Source of the DNA: Paracoccus pantotrophus
GTDB lineage: Bacteria > Pseudomonadota > Alphaproteobacteria > Rhodobacterales > Rhodobacteraceae
Reading direction: 5' to 3'
NCBI RefSeq assembly: GCF_008824185.1
Contig: NZ_CP044425.1
Span: forward strand, 62,001 to 126,000
DNA length: 64,000 nt
In this document: piece after piece, positions 23,301 through 32,244 of the stretch
How the letters are laid out: every line of letters starts with the position of its first letter
Position numbering within the stretch: the first letter of the stretch is position 1
The notes under the pieces: model-generated
Databases searched by the model: none
What the model was told of the DNA's origin: nothing
Seen by the model: the letters and a program-made list of their open reading frames with translations, nothing else
Position numbers and translations under genes: made by a program

Positions 23301-24404
23301 TCAGGCGATGAAGTCGCGGATCAGGCGGTTGACCTCGGCCGATTGCTCCATCTGCACCATGTGGCCGGCGTCCGGGATGACATGGCGCGACGCCCCCGGC
23401 AGGCTTTCGGCATGGGCGGCGGGGATGATCGCATCGGCCTCGCCCCAGATCACCTGGGCGGGGACGCCCGAGGCGGCCAGCGCCTCGGCCAGTTGCTCGG
23501 CCTGCCGGCCCTCGCGGAACAGGTTTCCGGCCAGTTCGGCCAGGAAATCCTGCACCCCGTCGAGGCGCTTGTATTTCAGCAGGTCCTCGACCATCGCGCG
23601 GCTGACCAGCGACTGGTCCCTGAACAGATGCGCCAGCACCGGCTTCAGGTCCTTGCGCCCGGCGGCCTTCACGAAGCCGTCGATGTAATCGGCATTGATC
23701 TCGGATCCGAGGCCCGCCGGACAGATCAGCGTGACCGAGGCCGCGCGTTCGGGGTGCCGGGCCGCCAGCGTGCCGGCGACCAGCCCGCCCATGGAATGAC
23801 CGGCCAGATGCGCCCTGTCCGCGCCGATATGGTCGAGGAAGGCCAGGACGGTTTCCACCATCAGCCCCAGCCCCGCCGGGCGCGCCGATTTCACCGACTG
23901 GCCATGGCCGGGCAGGTCCAGCGCATAGACCGGCGCCGATTCCGCCAGCGCGTCGATGTTGAACAGCCAGTTGTCCAGATCGCCGCCGAAGCCGTGGATC
24001 AGCACCAGCGGTACGCCCTCGCCCGGACGCTCGGCATAGCGGATGCGGCCCATGGGCAGGTCGGCATATTGATAGGCGGGTCCGGCATCCTCGTCCTCGT
24101 CGCCGGCCGAGGGGGCCTGATAGGCGGCGACATAGGCGTCGATTTCCGCGTCGGGCACCGATTCCGGCGCCATCACCGCCAGCAGCGCGCGCACCGGATA
24201 GGTCTCGCCCTCGATGCCGACGCGGCGGCGCAAGAGGCCCCCGTCGGCGGCCTCGACCACATTGGCGATCTTGTCGGTCTCGACATCCATGATCTCGTCG
24301 CCGGGCTTGATCTCGGCGCCCTCGGCCACGTGCCAGGCCGCCAGCTTGCCCTCGCGCATCGAGAGCCCCCATTTCGGCATCAGGATCGGGGTGATGTCTG
24401 CCAT
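23301..24404 (-). CDS. acoC: Acetoin dehydrogenase E2 component AcoC (lipoyl domain plus alpha/beta hydrolase)
   Basis: 367 residues. The N-terminal lipoyl domain has the lysine for lipoylation in the EIMDVETDKIANVVEA motif near residue 43. After an acidic linker the C-terminal half is an alpha/beta hydrolase (LIHGFGGDLDNW, nucleophile GHSMGGLVAG, aspartate in WGEADAIIP, histidine in PDAGHMVQME), replacing the usual acyltransferase domain; this architecture is typical of AcoC. It accepts the acetyl group released from acetoin cleavage. The ATG at 24404 directly abuts the acoB stop. Confidence 0.92.
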   Translation of the reverse strand: MADITPILMPKWGLSMREGKLAAWHVAEGAEIKPGDEIMDVETDKIANVVEAADGGLLRRRVGIEGETYPVRALLAVMAPESVPDAEIDAYVAAYQAPSAGDEDEDAGPAYQYADLPMGRIRYAERPGEGVPLVLIHGFGGDLDNWLFNIDALAESAPVYALDLPGHGQSVKSARPAGLGLMVETVLAFLDHIGADRAHLAGHSMGGLVAGTLAARHPERAASVTLICPAGLGSEINADYIDGFVKAAGRKDLKPVLAHLFRDQSLVSRAMVEDLLKYKRLDGVQDFLAELAGNLFREGRQAEQLAEALAASGVPAQVIWGEADAIIPAAHAESLPGASRHVIPDAGHMVQMEQSAEVNRLIRDFIA

Positions 24405-24405
24405 G

Positions 24406-25413
24406 TCAGTTCTCCAGCGTCTTGCGGACGGCCGCGGCGATGCGCTCGGCCGAGGGCACATAGGCGTCCTCCAGCGAGGGCGAGAAGGGCACCGGCGCAT
24501 GCGGCGGCGTCACCATCTGGATCGGTGCCTTGAGGGCGCCGAAGGCGTCCTGCGCCACGGTGGCGGCGATGTCGGCGGCGATGGAACAGCGCGGGTTCGC
24601 CTCGTCCACGCAGACCAGCCGGCCGGTCGCCTCGACGCTTTCCAGCACCGTGTCCATGTCGATGGGCGAGAGCGTGCGCAGGTCGATCACCTCGGCGTCG
24701 ACGCCGTCCTTCTTCAGCATCTCGGCGGCTTCCAGCGCGCGGCCGACCATCTGGCCATAGGTGACGATGGTGGCGTCGCCGCCCTCGCGGACGATGTTCG
24801 CCTCGCCGAAGGGGATGGCATAGGGCTCCTCGGGCACATCCGCCGTGCTGGCGTAGAGGTTCTTGTGTTCGAGGAAGATCACCGGGTCGTTGTCGCGGAT
24901 CGCCTGGATCAGCAGCCCCTTGCAGTCATAGGCGTTCGAGGGGCAGACCACCTTGAGGCCGGGGATATGGGTGAACAGCGGCGTCAGCATCTGGCTGTGC
25001 TGGGCGGCGGCGCGGAAGCCGGCGCCGCACATCGCCCGGATCACCACCGGGGTTTCCGCCTTGCCGCCGAACATGTAGCGGAATTTCGCCGCCTGGTTGA
25101 AGACCTGGTCCAGGCAGACGCCGATGAAATCGACGAACATCAGTTCCGCCACCGGCCGCAGCCCCGCCGTCGCCGCGCCGATGGCGGCGCCGACATAGGC
25201 GCTTTCCGACAGCGGCGTGTCGATCATCTGCTTCGGGTGCTTGGCGTAAAGCCCCTTGCTGACGCCAAGGACGCCGCCCCAGGCGTCATCCTCGCCCTGC
25301 GCGCCGGCGCCGCCGACGATATCCTCGCCCATCATGATCACGGTGGGGTCGCGGCTCATCTCCTGATCCAGCGCCTCGTTCACCGCGTCCTTCATGCTGA
25401 TGATGCGTGCCAT
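24406..25413 (-). CDS. acoB: Acetoin dehydrogenase E1 beta subunit AcoB
   Basis: 335 residues, pyruvate-dehydrogenase E1-beta-like transketolase fold. The MARIISMKDAVNEALDQEM start, MGEDIVGGAGAQGEDDAWGG, the TPLSESAYVGAAIGAA segment and the C-terminal ADIAATVAQDAFGALKAPIQMVTPPHAPVPFSP are typical of AcoB. With AcoA it forms the thiamine-diphosphate enzyme that cleaves acetoin to acetaldehyde and an acetyl unit. The gene lies 13 bases after acoA and is followed immediately by acoC. Confidence 0.93.
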   Translation of the reverse strand: MARIISMKDAVNEALDQEMSRDPTVIMMGEDIVGGAGAQGEDDAWGGVLGVSKGLYAKHPKQMIDTPLSESAYVGAAIGAATAGLRPVAELMFVDFIGVCLDQVFNQAAKFRYMFGGKAETPVVIRAMCGAGFRAAAQHSQMLTPLFTHIPGLKVVCPSNAYDCKGLLIQAIRDNDPVIFLEHKNLYASTADVPEEPYAIPFGEANIVREGGDATIVTYGQMVGRALEAAEMLKKDGVDAEVIDLRTLSPIDMDTVLESVEATGRLVCVDEANPRCSIAADIAATVAQDAFGALKAPIQMVTPPHAPVPFSPSLEDAYVPSAERIAAAVRKTLEN

Positions 25414-25426
25414 GGTAATTCCTCCC

Positions 25427-26407
25427 TCAATAGCTCACATAGACGTCGGCGGTCAGTTTCGCGGCCTCGGGCAGCGGCGCGGCGATGGCCTCGGCCACGG
25501 CCTCGTCGATCAGCGCCGCCACCTCGGCGTCGATGGCATCGAGCTCGGCATCCGAGATCACCCCGGCCTCGGTCACTTTCTGGCGGAACAGCTTCAGGCA
25601 ATCGTTGTGGGCGCGGTTGTATTCGTTCTCGCCCGGCGCCTTGTAGGTCTGGGCGTCGCCTTCGAAATGGCCGAAGAAGCGCACGTTCTTGCATTCCAAG
25701 AGCGTCGGCCCGGCGCCTTCGCGGGCGCGGCGGATGACCTCGCCCGCCGCCTCGTGGACGGCGAAGAAATCCAGCCCGTCCACGGTGATCCCCGGCATGC
25801 CGAAGCCGGTCGCCCGGTCCACGTAGCTGTCCGAGGCGGTGGCGTAATCGACCGAGGTCGATTCGGCATAGCCGTTGTTTTCCACCACGAAGATCACCGG
25901 CAGGTTCCAGATCGCGGCCAGGTTCATGCTTTCCAGCACCGTGCCCTGGTTCGAGGCGCCGTCGCCGAAGAAGGTGATGCCGACGCCGTCATGGCCCAGC
26001 TTCTGCGCCGCCAGCGCCGCGCCGCAGACCAAGGGCGCCCCGGCGCCCAAGATGCCGTTCGCGCCCATCATCCCCAAGGACAGGTCGGCGATATGCATCG
26101 AGCCGCCCTTGCCGGCGCAGCAGCCGGTGGCCTTGCCATAGATCTCGGCCATCATCGCCTTGACGTCGACGCCCTTGGCGATGCAATGGCCATGGCCGCG
26201 ATGGGTCGAGGCGATGCGGTCGCGGTCGTGCAGATGCATCATGATGCCGACCGCCGTCGCCTCTTCGCCGGCATAGAGGTGGACGAAGCCGGGGATCTCG
26301 CCGCGGGCGAAATCGACATGCAGCCGTTCCTCGAAATCGCGGATGGTGCGCATCTTGCGATAGGCGTCCAGAAGCTGCTCTTTCGGCAGCGGAAACGGAT
26401 TGGACAT
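25427..26407 (-). CDS. acoA: Acetoin dehydrogenase E1 alpha subunit AcoA
   Basis: 326 residues. The thiamine-diphosphate motif is seen as FFGDGASNQGTVLESMNLAAIWNLPVIFVVENNGYAES, with the upstream STHRGHGHCIAKGVD and GGSMHIADLSLGMMGANGILGAG loops typical of E1 alpha subunits. The ATG at 26407 has GGGAGGAG upstream; a much longer open frame continues 5' but covers acoX in another frame. It lies 20 bases after acoX. The protein forms an alpha2beta2 enzyme with AcoB in the cytosol. Confidence 0.93.
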   Translation of the reverse strand: MSNPFPLPKEQLLDAYRKMRTIRDFEERLHVDFARGEIPGFVHLYAGEEATAVGIMMHLHDRDRIASTHRGHGHCIAKGVDVKAMMAEIYGKATGCCAGKGGSMHIADLSLGMMGANGILGAGAPLVCGAALAAQKLGHDGVGITFFGDGASNQGTVLESMNLAAIWNLPVIFVVENNGYAESTSVDYATASDSYVDRATGFGMPGITVDGLDFFAVHEAAGEVIRRAREGAGPTLLECKNVRFFGHFEGDAQTYKAPGENEYNRAHNDCLKLFRQKVTEAGVISDAELDAIDAEVAALIDEAVAEAIAAPLPEAAKLTADVYVSY

Positions 26408-26427
26408 GAACTCCTCCCTTGTCTGGT

Positions 26428-27444
26428 TCAGTCTGGGTTGCGGATGAACAGCCCGGCCGCGGCCGCATGGGCCATGCAGGCGGGCACGTCGATGGTGCGG
26501 AAGGCGTCGGGCACCAGCCGCACCGACACCCGGTCGCCTTCGGTGAAGGTCAGCTCGCGCTCGCCGTCGAAGGCCAGCGTGCCGGCGCGGATCGAGGGGG
26601 CATGCGCCCGGCCCGGTGCCATGCGCGCGACGCCGGCGATGCCCAGCCGGTCGATCAGGCCGGGCGCGATGGGGGCAAGCAACTGGCGCGGCGCGTCGGG
26701 CGACAGGCGGATATGGCGGCCCTCGGGCGTGGCGCGGTCCACCGGGTCGCAAAGCCCGGCGATCGCGGACATGCCGATGGCCTGCGGCAGGCCGAAGGTC
26801 ACGAACAGGTCGCGAAAGCCCGTCGTCTTCCAGATGGCGCGGGCGCCGACGAAACGGTCCTCGACCACGGCGACATCGACCAGCGCGATCTCGCGCCGGT
26901 CGTCGTTCAGCGCGACCTCCAGCCATTTGTTCGGGCGCAGCGCCAGTTCGGCCGGCACCTGCCCGGTCGCGGCCAGCCCCACGGCCAGGCCGGTGATCGT
27001 CGGCTCGCGCAGCTCCGGGAAGGCGTTGTTGGTGCCGGTCGAGACGCCCGCCACCGGCACGCTGCCGCAGGCCCCCACGACGACGCGGTTGGTGCCGTCG
27101 CCGCCCAGCACCACGATGGCCGCAACGCCTTCGGCCGCCATCATCCGGGCGGCCCGGGCGCTGTCCTCGGGCGTGGCGGTGACGGGCATGTCCAGGTAGC
27201 GCAGCTGCGGGAAATTGGCGTGGCCCAGCCGCGCCTCGCGCCGGATGCTGCGTTCCAGGTGAAAGCGGATGCCGCCGTTTTCCGGCATGACCAGCACTTC
27301 CTCGACCCCGGCCGCGGCCAGCCCGGCCATCATGCGCAGCACGATATTGGCGCGGTCGTTGATGGGCAGGTTGCCCGCATGCGAGATCACCCGCCGGATG
27401 TCGCGGGCCGAAATCGGATTGGCGATGATGCCGACCTTGACCAT
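26428..27444 (-). CDS. acoX: AcoX, NAD-kinase-like protein of the acetoin operon
   Basis: 338 residues. The N-terminal KVGIIANPISARDIRRVIS and the diacylglycerol/NAD-kinase motif VVLGGDGTNR are clear, with VSTGTNNAFPE as the second nucleotide segment. AcoX is found at the head of acetoin operons; its biochemical role remains uncertain, though a metabolite-kinase or cofactor function is expected. GGGAGGACGGAC precedes the ATG at 27444. It is the first gene after a sigma-54 promoter, with a leader of only about 15 bases. Confidence 0.88.
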   Translation of the reverse strand: MVKVGIIANPISARDIRRVISHAGNLPINDRANIVLRMMAGLAAAGVEEVLVMPENGGIRFHLERSIRREARLGHANFPQLRYLDMPVTATPEDSARAARMMAAEGVAAIVVLGGDGTNRVVVGACGSVPVAGVSTGTNNAFPELREPTITGLAVGLAATGQVPAELALRPNKWLEVALNDDRREIALVDVAVVEDRFVGARAIWKTTGFRDLFVTFGLPQAIGMSAIAGLCDPVDRATPEGRHIRLSPDAPRQLLAPIAPGLIDRLGIAGVARMAPGRAHAPSIRAGTLAFDGERELTFTEGDRVSVRLVPDAFRTIDVPACMAHAAAAGLFIRNPD

Positions 27445-27470
27445 GTCCGTCCTCCCTGACCATCATGCAA

Positions 27471-27485
27471 GCAACGACCGTGCCA
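27471..27485 (-). promoter_or_regulatory. Sigma-54 (-24/-12) promoter of the aco operon
   Basis: Read on the minus strand, TGGCACGGTCGTTGC matches the sigma-54 consensus TGGCACGNNNNTTGC at every defined base. The predicted start of transcription is near 27459, about 15 bases before the acoX ATG. Both the AcoR activator and an RpoN-like factor are encoded beside this operon. Confidence 0.9.
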
Positions 27486-27524
27486 GGGTCTGCAAGGCGG
27501 GATTTCCGGGGATTGCGGGGCGCG

Positions 27525-27547
27525 GGTGTCGCAGCGGCTGCAACACC
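27525..27547. promoter_or_regulatory. Probable AcoR upstream activating sequence
   Basis: GGTGTCGCAG and CTGCAACACC form a dyad around CGG with one mismatch in ten arm positions. Its centre (27536) is about 77 bases upstream of the predicted acoX transcription start, a normal distance for an enhancer-binding protein. It is also only 31 bases from the ATG of the divergent RpoN gene, so AcoR might repress or modulate that gene too. Confidence 0.65.
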
Positions 27548-27577
27548 TGTCGCGCCACGGGGCAGGGAGGCAGGACC

Positions 27578-28714
27578 ATGCAAAGGCAAGAGCCGCGCCA
27601 GATCAGGGGCCTGTCGCTGAGCCAGCAGATGCGGCTGTCGCTGGAGGTGCTGCACATGGACGGGGCCAGGCTGCGCCGGCGCCTGCGCCACGAGGCGGCG
27701 GCCAATCCCTTGCTTGCCCTGTCGGCGGGGCCCGAGCCTGCGGCGGTCGTCTCGGGGCGGCAGGCGCTGCTGGAGCAGGTCGGGCTGATGCGCCTTGGCC
27801 CCGAGGAGGCGCGCATCGCCCGCGGCCTGGTGCATTGCCTGGACGAGCGCGGCTGGATCGCCGACCCGCTGCCCGAGATCGCCGGCTGGCTGTCCTGCAG
27901 CGCCGCGGCGATCGAGGCGCTGCTGCCCCGGCTGCAGGGGCTGGAGCCGCCCGGCGTCTTTGCCCGCTCGCTGGCCGAGCATCTGCGGCTGGGGCTCGAG
28001 GCGGCCGGGCGCTATGACCCGATGATCGCGACGCTTCTGGACCGGCTGGACCTGGCGGCGGCGGCGGATCTTGCCGCCATCGCCGGCCATTGCGGCTGCG
28101 ACCTGGAGGATGCGGCGGGGATGCTGGAGGATCTGCGCCGGCTGGCCCCCTGTCCGCTGTCCGACGACCCGGCGCCGGCGCCGCCCGAACTGGAGCTGAC
28201 GCCCAAGGGCGAGCTGCGCTGGATCGCGCCGACCGGGCTGGCGCTGCGCGATGGCGCGGCGGACGGGCCGGGCCGCATCGCCGCGCAGGCTCTGGTCGCG
28301 GCGGTCGAGGGCCGGGCGGGCACCCTGTGGCGCATCGGCCTGGCCCTGGCCGAGGTGCAGGGGCCATGGCTGCTGGGTCGGGGGCGGCTGAATCCGCTGA
28401 CCATGACCGCGCTGGCCGAAAGGCTGGGGCTGGACAAGAGCACCGTCAGCCGCGCGGTCGCCGGGGTGGCGATCCGGGCGCCGCGCGGGACCGTGCCCTT
28501 GCGGGATCTGCTGCCCGCGCCGGTCAGCCCGCGCCTGCCCGGCGTGGGCCGCGAAGCCGTCCTGCGCCTGCTGGCGGCGCTGATCGAGAACTGGCCCAGG
28601 GCCGAGCCGCTGTCGGATGCGCGGCTGGCCGCGGCCCTGGCGCGGCGCGGCATGCCGCTGGCGCGCCGCACCGTCGCCAAATACCGCGCCAGCCTGGGCA
28701 AGCCGCGCCGGTAA
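27578..28714 (+). CDS. Short RpoN (sigma-54) paralogue linked to the aco operon
   Basis: 378 residues, against about 470-500 for standard RpoN. Region I is shortened and diverged (LSLSQQMRLSLEVLHMDGA, ending in ANPLLAL); the acidic region II is nearly absent; the core-binding region follows; the helix-turn-helix is LNPLTMTALAERLGLDKSTVSRAV; and the DNA-contacting RpoN box is ARRTVAKYR. The ATG at 27578 has GGGAGG upstream. It is divergent from acoX and its start lies 93 bases from the perfect -24/-12 site. It would direct RNA polymerase to that promoter when AcoR is active; whether it replaces or supplements the housekeeping RpoN is unknown. Confidence 0.88.
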   Translation: MQRQEPRQIRGLSLSQQMRLSLEVLHMDGARLRRRLRHEAAANPLLALSAGPEPAAVVSGRQALLEQVGLMRLGPEEARIARGLVHCLDERGWIADPLPEIAGWLSCSAAAIEALLPRLQGLEPPGVFARSLAEHLRLGLEAAGRYDPMIATLLDRLDLAAAADLAAIAGHCGCDLEDAAGMLEDLRRLAPCPLSDDPAPAPPELELTPKGELRWIAPTGLALRDGAADGPGRIAAQALVAAVEGRAGTLWRIGLALAEVQGPWLLGRGRLNPLTMTALAERLGLDKSTVSRAVAGVAIRAPRGTVPLRDLLPAPVSPRLPGVGREAVLRLLAALIENWPRAEPLSDARLAAALARRGMPLARRTVAKYRASLGKPRR

Positions 28715-28927
28715 CGGGCGGCGGCGATTCCGTGCGGCGGCATCCTGCCGATGCCTCGATCCCCTGGATCGGCAAGGCGGATTCGCCGGGACGGGGCCTT
28801 TGCGATGCGTGCCGCCGCGTCGGGCCGGCGGGCCGGCCTGCAATTCAGGGTTTTCCAATCAACAATTTGCGATGCCGGGCTCGTGGCGGTGCCGGCAATA
28901 TCCAGCAACGCATCCAGGCAGGAGAAG

Positions 28928-29811
28928 ATGCCGCCCCATAAGGGGTTTCGCCCCCGGATGGAGACCCGCATCCACGGGTTGCGGACCCTGGCGCCGCTGT
29001 CCTTCCGCCGCTTTTGCGGCGCGATCGCCGATGTCTGGTCGGTGCGGGGCGAGGCGGGCGGCGGCGGGCTCTACATCGCGCCGGACCCGCGCATCGTGAT
29101 CTTCCTGGGCGAGGCACCGCCGCCGCTGGCGCTGCGCACCGGCGCGGACAAGGCCGAGCATCGCGGCATCCAGGCGCTGCATGTCCCGGCCGGCCTTCCG
29201 CTGCGGAGCCGCATCGAGGCGCGGCATGAAAAGATGCACCTGGGCTTTCACCTGGAAAGCGGTGCCTTGCAGCAGCGGCTGGCGGCCGCGAACATCCGGC
29301 CGGACCTGTCCGTGCCGCGGCTGATCGGGCAAGCGGCAGCCTGGCCGACCTTGCCCAGCTGGCGGCCGACGCGGTCCGGTCCCCGCGCCGGGGCGACATG
29401 CTGATCGATGCGCTGCTTTCGGCCACCTTGGGCGAGATCTTCGCCACCGAAGCCGAAACCGGGCCATCCGCCCCGGTCAGCGGCGGGCTTTTCCTGCGCA
29501 GGATGGCCGCCCTGGAACGCCACCTGCACCAGAACCTGAACCGCCATGTCACGGTGGCCGGGATGGCCGGGCTTTCGGAAAGCCGGTTCTTTCACGCCTT
29601 CAAGCAATCGTGCAACGAGACGCCGCAGCGTTGGCAGGCCAGCCTGCGGCTGAACGCGGCCTGCGAGATGATGCGCGATCCGGCCCTGTCGCTGGCCGAC
29701 ATCGCCTATGCGACGGGCTTTGCCGACCAGGCGCATCTGTCGCGCGCCTTCCGCGCCGCCCATGGCATGCCCCCTTCGGTCTGGCGCCGCATCGCATTGC
29801 AGGATTCCTGA
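28928..29811 (+). pseudogene. AraC-family regulator broken by a frameshift
   Basis: The frame from the ATG at 28928 (AGGAGA upstream) encodes a sensor-like N-terminal half (for example CGAIADVWSVRGEAG and PDPRIVIFLGEAPP), then runs out near 29404. The next frame supplies SGSLADLAQLAADAV from about 29330 and the complete double helix-turn-helix domain: HVTVAGMAGLSESRFFHAFKQ and SLADIAYATGFADQAHLSRAFR. One missing base near 29330 explains the change. AraC regulators of this kind commonly control a neighbouring siderophore receptor, and a broken one follows. A sequencing error cannot be excluded. Confidence 0.75.
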
Positions 29812-29895
29812 AAAAAACCCAGTGGTCCCGTTCAAGACAGCCGCGGAATACCCGAGTGCATAGCTCGGAAACTTTCGCGGACAGAACAGGTCAAG

Positions 29896-30450
29896 ATGAA
29901 CAAAGCCCAACCGCTCCTTCTCGGTGTCAGCGTGTTTGCCGTCGCGCCGACCAGCGCCTTCGCCCAGGACCAGCAGGATCCCCGCCAGGCCTTCATGGGT
30001 GCGATCGTGCTGGACACCGTTGCCATCGCGGGGTTTGAAAACCCCCAGCGCGCCGCTGGCGGGCAGGGTCGCACGTTCCTTGGCCATCACCAAGACCGGC
30101 CGGCCGATCCTGGCGACGCAATCCTCGGTCTCGGTCGTGCCGCGCGCCCAGATCGAAGAGCAGGGCGCGACGAACCTTTCCGAGGCGCTGAGCTATTCCG
30201 CCGGCATCGTGACCGGGAATTATGGCGGCGATCCGCGATTCGACAGCCTGTTTCTGCGCAGCTTCAACCTGGAGAACGACAAGTTCCTGGACGGGCTGCG
30301 GCTGATGCGCGCGACCCAGTTCCCGACCAGCGCCCCGGTCTTCGAGCTTTACGGGCTGGGCCGGGTCGAGGTGCTGCGTGGCCCGGCCTTGGTGTTTTAC
30401 GGGGCGGGATCGCCGGCGGGCCTGGTCAACATGGTGCAAAGCACGCGCCC
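29896..30450 (+). pseudogene. TonB-dependent siderophore receptor, frameshifted and truncated
   Basis: A signal peptide (MNKAQPLLLGVSVFAVAPTSAFAQ) and the first 50 residues lie in one frame; the plug domain continues in the next (SLAITKTGRP, SVSVVPRAQIEEQGATNLSEALSYSAGIV, FDSLFLRSFNLEN, FELYGLGRVEVLRGPALVFYGAGSPAGLVNMV). The shift is near 30050. Similarity stops at about 30450, where recombinase sequence begins on the other strand, so the whole beta-barrel is missing. The likely cause is insertion of a recombinase-bearing element into the gene. Confidence 0.8.
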
Positions 30451-30865
30451 GCAACCAGAAATCCTGCACTTTCTTCAACCTCCTGTGACAGGGAGGTTTT
30501 TTGCTGTCCGGACAGCCGATCCGCCCCCAGGCTGAGGCCCAGGATCGCTGCCAGCGCGCCATGCAGCTCGACCGGGGCAGCATCCGCTTGCCCGGGCCGG
30601 GAACCGGCGTCACCATGATCGTGTCGATGAGGCCGCGGATCGCATCCCGCGCCTCACCTTCGGCCTCCGGTTCCGTCAGCCCGGCGATCAGCGCCTGGAT
30701 CCGGTCGTGATAGGTCTCGGCGATGCGGGAATGCAGACGGGTCGTCGTGGGGGCGGGGGCCGCGGCCAGCTCCTGCTCGAGCTGCTTCTGCCGGGCCTCG
30801 AGCTGTTCCATCTTCGCCCTGATGCGCTCGGGCGGCGTGCCGGCGGCACCTGGTGCTGCAGAACC
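30440..30865 (-). pseudogene. Serine recombinase, C-terminal relic
   Basis: On the minus strand a coiled-coil segment (ERIRAKMEQLEARQKQLEQE) is followed by RLHSRIAETYHDRIQALIAGL and ARDAIRGLIDTIMVTP, the C-terminal pattern of large serine recombinases of alphaproteobacterial elements. After GKRM the frame shifts and the typical VELHGALAAILGLS ending appears. The catalytic N-terminal domain is missing; sequence from about 30865 belongs to a DNA methyltransferase on the opposite strand. Confidence 0.7.
30477..30502 (+). terminator. Hairpin with T tract, terminator-like
   Basis: AACCTCC (30477-30483) pairs with GGAGGTT (30492-30498) across a short loop and is followed by a run of Ts. It lies inside the recombinase relic, so it may simply reflect the sequence of that gene end. 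If functional it would stop plus-strand transcription from the broken receptor. Confidence 0.4.
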
Positions 30866-31353
30866 GCATCGCATGGATCAAGTCCGTGATTGTCGGCGGT
30901 CGCACCCATGGGCATTTCAAGCCGCTCAACAGCCGCAGGTTCCTGAACAGGACCTATGAAGAAGTGCTGCACGGGTCGCTTCGCGGGAACCTGGCGGTCG
31001 ACCGGCTGGCGATAGGCGTAACCTGTCAAGACAAGGGGAATCTGTCGCGCTGGCGTCATGCGACGGCGGATCTGCGCTGCGCAGGAAACTGCTGGCATAT
31101 CCCTTACGAGACCGTTCGCAACGACGCCGGAAAGTTCCACCATCCTGCGGCGTATCCCCTCGAACTCGCGCGGCGATGCCTGAAGCTGCACGGACGACAG
31201 GGACTGGTGCTGGACCCGTTCGCCGGCTCCGGCACCACGCTCGTTGCGGCCAAGGAGTTGGGATGGCGCGGGACCGGCATCGAAATCGATGAGGTCTATG
31301 CCGAAACCGCAAAGATGCGCATCGCCGAGACAGAGGCCGCAGGCGAGATTTGA
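30853..31353 (+). pseudogene. DNA methyltransferase (N6_N4 type), N-terminally truncated
   Basis: About 166 residues of a site-specific DNA methyltransferase. The AdoMet motif DPFAGSGTTLVAAKELGWRGTGIEID is intact, preceded by GNCWHIPYETV and HPAAYPLELARRCLKLH. The catalytic DPPY-type motif expected in the missing N-terminal part is absent, because the sequence before LQNRIAWIKS belongs to the recombinase relic. A GTG at 30853 could start translation but the product would lack its catalytic motif. It is probably the remaining end of a restriction-modification or orphan methylase gene. Confidence 0.7.
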
Positions 31354-31464
31354 CATGGCAGGCGCGCCCGCGGCATGCGCAGTAGCGTTTGCGTGGCCAC
31401 GCTTGCAATCACACAATAGATTCGCTATATATAAGCATAATCATATCGAAACTATCAAGCTCAG

Positions 31465-32244
31465 ATGGCCATGGCGCACATCGTTCACCCGGAATCTCGT
31501 CGAAAGCCGCATCGACTGCGGACTGATCCGCATGGCGAACGGCCTCTCTATACATCCGACGACATCTCTGCGTCCGTCTTTACGGCGGGCTCTGTCCATG
31601 TCGACGTTTTCGTTGGTGTCGCTTCGGCTGATATCGACAGGTGGTCCTCAGTCGTCGAATCCCGGGTTGCCCCGGCTTCGGCGCAGCCCGGATCGAAAAA
31701 AGCTCGGGACGAGGTAAAGGAGGCCATGAAAGCGGCCTTTGCCGAAGTGTTCAGCGACCGCTTTTCCGGCGAGATCGACAAGGTGGTCGATGCCTATCGC
31801 GTCATGCTCCGGGAGAGCCTGGCGAAAGGTGACGACACCGAGTTGCAGGCGGCGCTCAACCGCGCCCGGCTCCAGGAAAAAATTCTGGCCGGCACCTCGA
31901 TGGTCGATCAGGCACAGGCATGCGAGCTGCTTGGGCTGTCGGCGGCAAACCCCTCTGCCACGATGAAGCGCAAAGAGGAAAAGCGGGAAATCCTGCGGTT
32001 CACGGTCGATGGTCGTGCCGTCTATCCGTTGTTCCAGTTCGACGTCGAGGGTCGCCGCATCTATCCGGCCATGGCGAAGTTGATCGCGTTGACGCCCCGG
32101 ACCTGGAGCGGTTTTCGCCTGCTGCACTGGCTGACGCGGCCACATCTCGATTTCGGCGCTGCGCCTGCCGAGCGACTCGGCGTCGAGGCTGACGCCGTGA
32201 TCGCGGCATTCGAACGGGAGATCGTGCCTGCGGAGCATGGCTGA
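31465..32244 (+). CDS. Antitoxin of RES/Xre type toxin-antitoxin system (DUF2384 C-terminus)
   Basis: 259 residues. The C-terminal 60 residues (FDVEGRRIYPAMAKLIAL, SGFRLLHWLTRPHLDFGAAPAERLG) are the MbcA/ParS/Xre toxin-binding domain that neutralises RES toxins. The region before it includes a helical DNA-binding-like part (SMVDQAQACELLGLSAANPSATMKRKEEK). The first 60 residues are an unusual extension without clear similarity, so the true start may be further inside, for example after 31650. The stop overlaps the toxin start as TGATG, the usual coupling. Confidence 0.75.
   Translation: MAMAHIVHPESRRKPHRLRTDPHGERPLYTSDDISASVFTAGSVHVDVFVGVASADIDRWSSVVESRVAPASAQPGSKKARDEVKEAMKAAFAEVFSDRFSGEIDKVVDAYRVMLRESLAKGDDTELQAALNRARLQEKILAGTSMVDQAQACELLGLSAANPSATMKRKEEKREILRFTVDGRAVYPLFQFDVEGRRIYPAMAKLIALTPRTWSGFRLLHWLTRPHLDFGAAPAERLGVEADAVIAAFEREIVPAEHG

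Noticed and set aside
25427..28858. A very long minus-strand open frame of 1143 codons
   Set aside because: Only its last 326 codons (acoA) are protein-like; the rest is arginine-, glycine- and proline-rich and lies over acoX and rpoN in other frames. It is a GC-rich shadow.
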